Shown here in pieces: positions 5,565 to 6,035 of a stretch of 6,035 bases of DNA (the stretch's first letter is position 1; each line of letters opens with the position of its first letter). The position numbers and the translations under genes were made by a program. This DNA is from Victivallales bacterium (GTDB taxonomy: Bacteria > Verrucomicrobiota > Lentisphaeria > Oligosphaerales > Oligosphaeraceae): contig JAGCTA010000154.1 of assembly GCA_017963875.1 (NCBI GenBank), positions 1-6,035 on the forward strand, written 5' to 3'. Below the pieces are notes generated by a model. That model saw nothing but the letters and a program-made list of their open reading frames with translations. It searched no databases and was not told where the DNA came from.

Positions 5565-6035
5565 ATGTCTAAAAAAGTTGCGCTGATTACAGGAGAGGCT
5601 GGAGATGCCCAGGGTTGGGGCAACATGCACGTCACGGAGGAAGTCTGCAAAGCGATACAGACCAATGGATTTGAATGCGAAATCGTCTGTGCGGAGTCCC
5701 CCGAGGAACTGCAAAGCGGCCTACAAAAAGTCAAGCCAGACCTTGCCTGGAGTTCACTGTATTTTTTCTCCGACAAATCGGAAATCATTGGCTCCATGGA
5801 CGGCAATGTTTGGATTGCAGACCTGCTGGACGATTGGCGCATTCCATACGTTGGGCCATCCGCAGAAACGATGAAAAACCTCATCAGTAAGTTCAAAACG
5901 CATGAAGTTCTTTCGGCGGCGGGCGTTCGTGTCCCAAGACATACACTCTGCCCCCCTGGAACCGCAGATGACATCGACTATTTTCCAGCGTTTGTCAAGC
6001 CAAACGGCGAATCACGCTCCATTGGCATTAGCGAC
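5565..6035 (+). CDS. ATP-grasp ligase, D-alanine-D-alanine ligase-like (3' truncated by window edge)
   Basis: The first 157 residues are visible. D-Ala-D-Ala ligases are usually 300-370 residues, so about half is missing. The N-terminal domain begins KKVALITGEAGD. It is followed by RIPYVGPSAETMKNLISK (92-109), which corresponds to the IPYTG...DK region of D-Ala-D-Ala ligases, then VLSAAGVRVP (115-124) and AFVKPNGESRSIGIS (142-156), with the ATP-binding Lys145 and the phosphate-covering loop before GIS. Enzymes of this family join an acyl-phosphate to an amine with ATP. Two family hallmarks are altered: the N-terminal GGxSxE substrate loop reads GEAGDAQGWG, and the HGxxGEDG block is replaced by a segment around SDKSEIIGSMDG (69-80). 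The substrates therefore probably differ from two D-alanines. The C-terminal metal-binding residues lie beyond the window. Its position after a racemase suggests that it uses a D-amino acid. Confidence 0.82.
   Translation, partial: MSKKVALITGEAGDAQGWGNMHVTEEVCKAIQTNGFECEIVCAESPEELQSGLQKVKPDLAWSSLYFFSDKSEIIGSMDGNVWIADLLDDWRIPYVGPSAETMKNLISKFKTHEVLSAAGVRVPRHTLCPPGTADDIDYFPAFVKPNGESRSIGISD

Noticed and set aside
5492..5974. A 160-codon minus-strand open frame opposite the ligase gene.
   Set aside because: The plus strand encodes a clear ATP-grasp ligase with a strong ribosome site. The antisense translation shows no known motif.

Overview
The window looks like a chromosomal segment from a Gram-negative bacterium. 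It has a TonB-type energy transducer, which implies an outer membrane, and genes of intermediate base composition packed tightly on both strands. Nothing in it is diagnostic of a phylum. No tRNA, rRNA, insertion sequence, CRISPR array or phage gene was seen.

Left part (1-3350). The 3' end of a TonB-family gene runs rightward and stops at 435. It converges, 42 bp apart, on a leftward thiamine operon with gene order thiC, HAD phosphatase, thiD. A thiamine pyrophosphate (TPP) riboswitch lies in the thiC leader. It has the conserved core elements and a downstream sequence that can pair either with the aptamer 3' end or with the thiC ribosome binding site. ThiC makes hydroxymethylpyrimidine phosphate and ThiD phosphorylates it to the diphosphate. 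The HAD enzyme sits between them, and its stop codon overlaps the thiD start as ATGA, so it very probably belongs to the pathway. Its substrate cannot be read from the sequence. Thiamine phosphate is a reasonable candidate.

Centre (3190-3521). This 332-bp divergent region holds the riboswitch leader and two back-to-back promoter candidates. The two -10 regions share the octamer TATAGTAT.

Right part (3522-6035). A rightward operon encodes a CapA-type metallophosphoesterase-like protein without a signal peptide, then a glutamate/aspartate racemase-like protein joined by another ATGA overlap, then the first 157 residues of an ATP-grasp ligase resembling D-alanine-D-alanine ligase. All three diverge from the textbook members at recognisable motifs. 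A racemase, an ATP-dependent amino acid ligase and a CapA protein together suggest a small pathway that makes or handles a D-amino-acid-containing peptide or amide. That is an inference from gene content, and it is the most interesting lead in the window.
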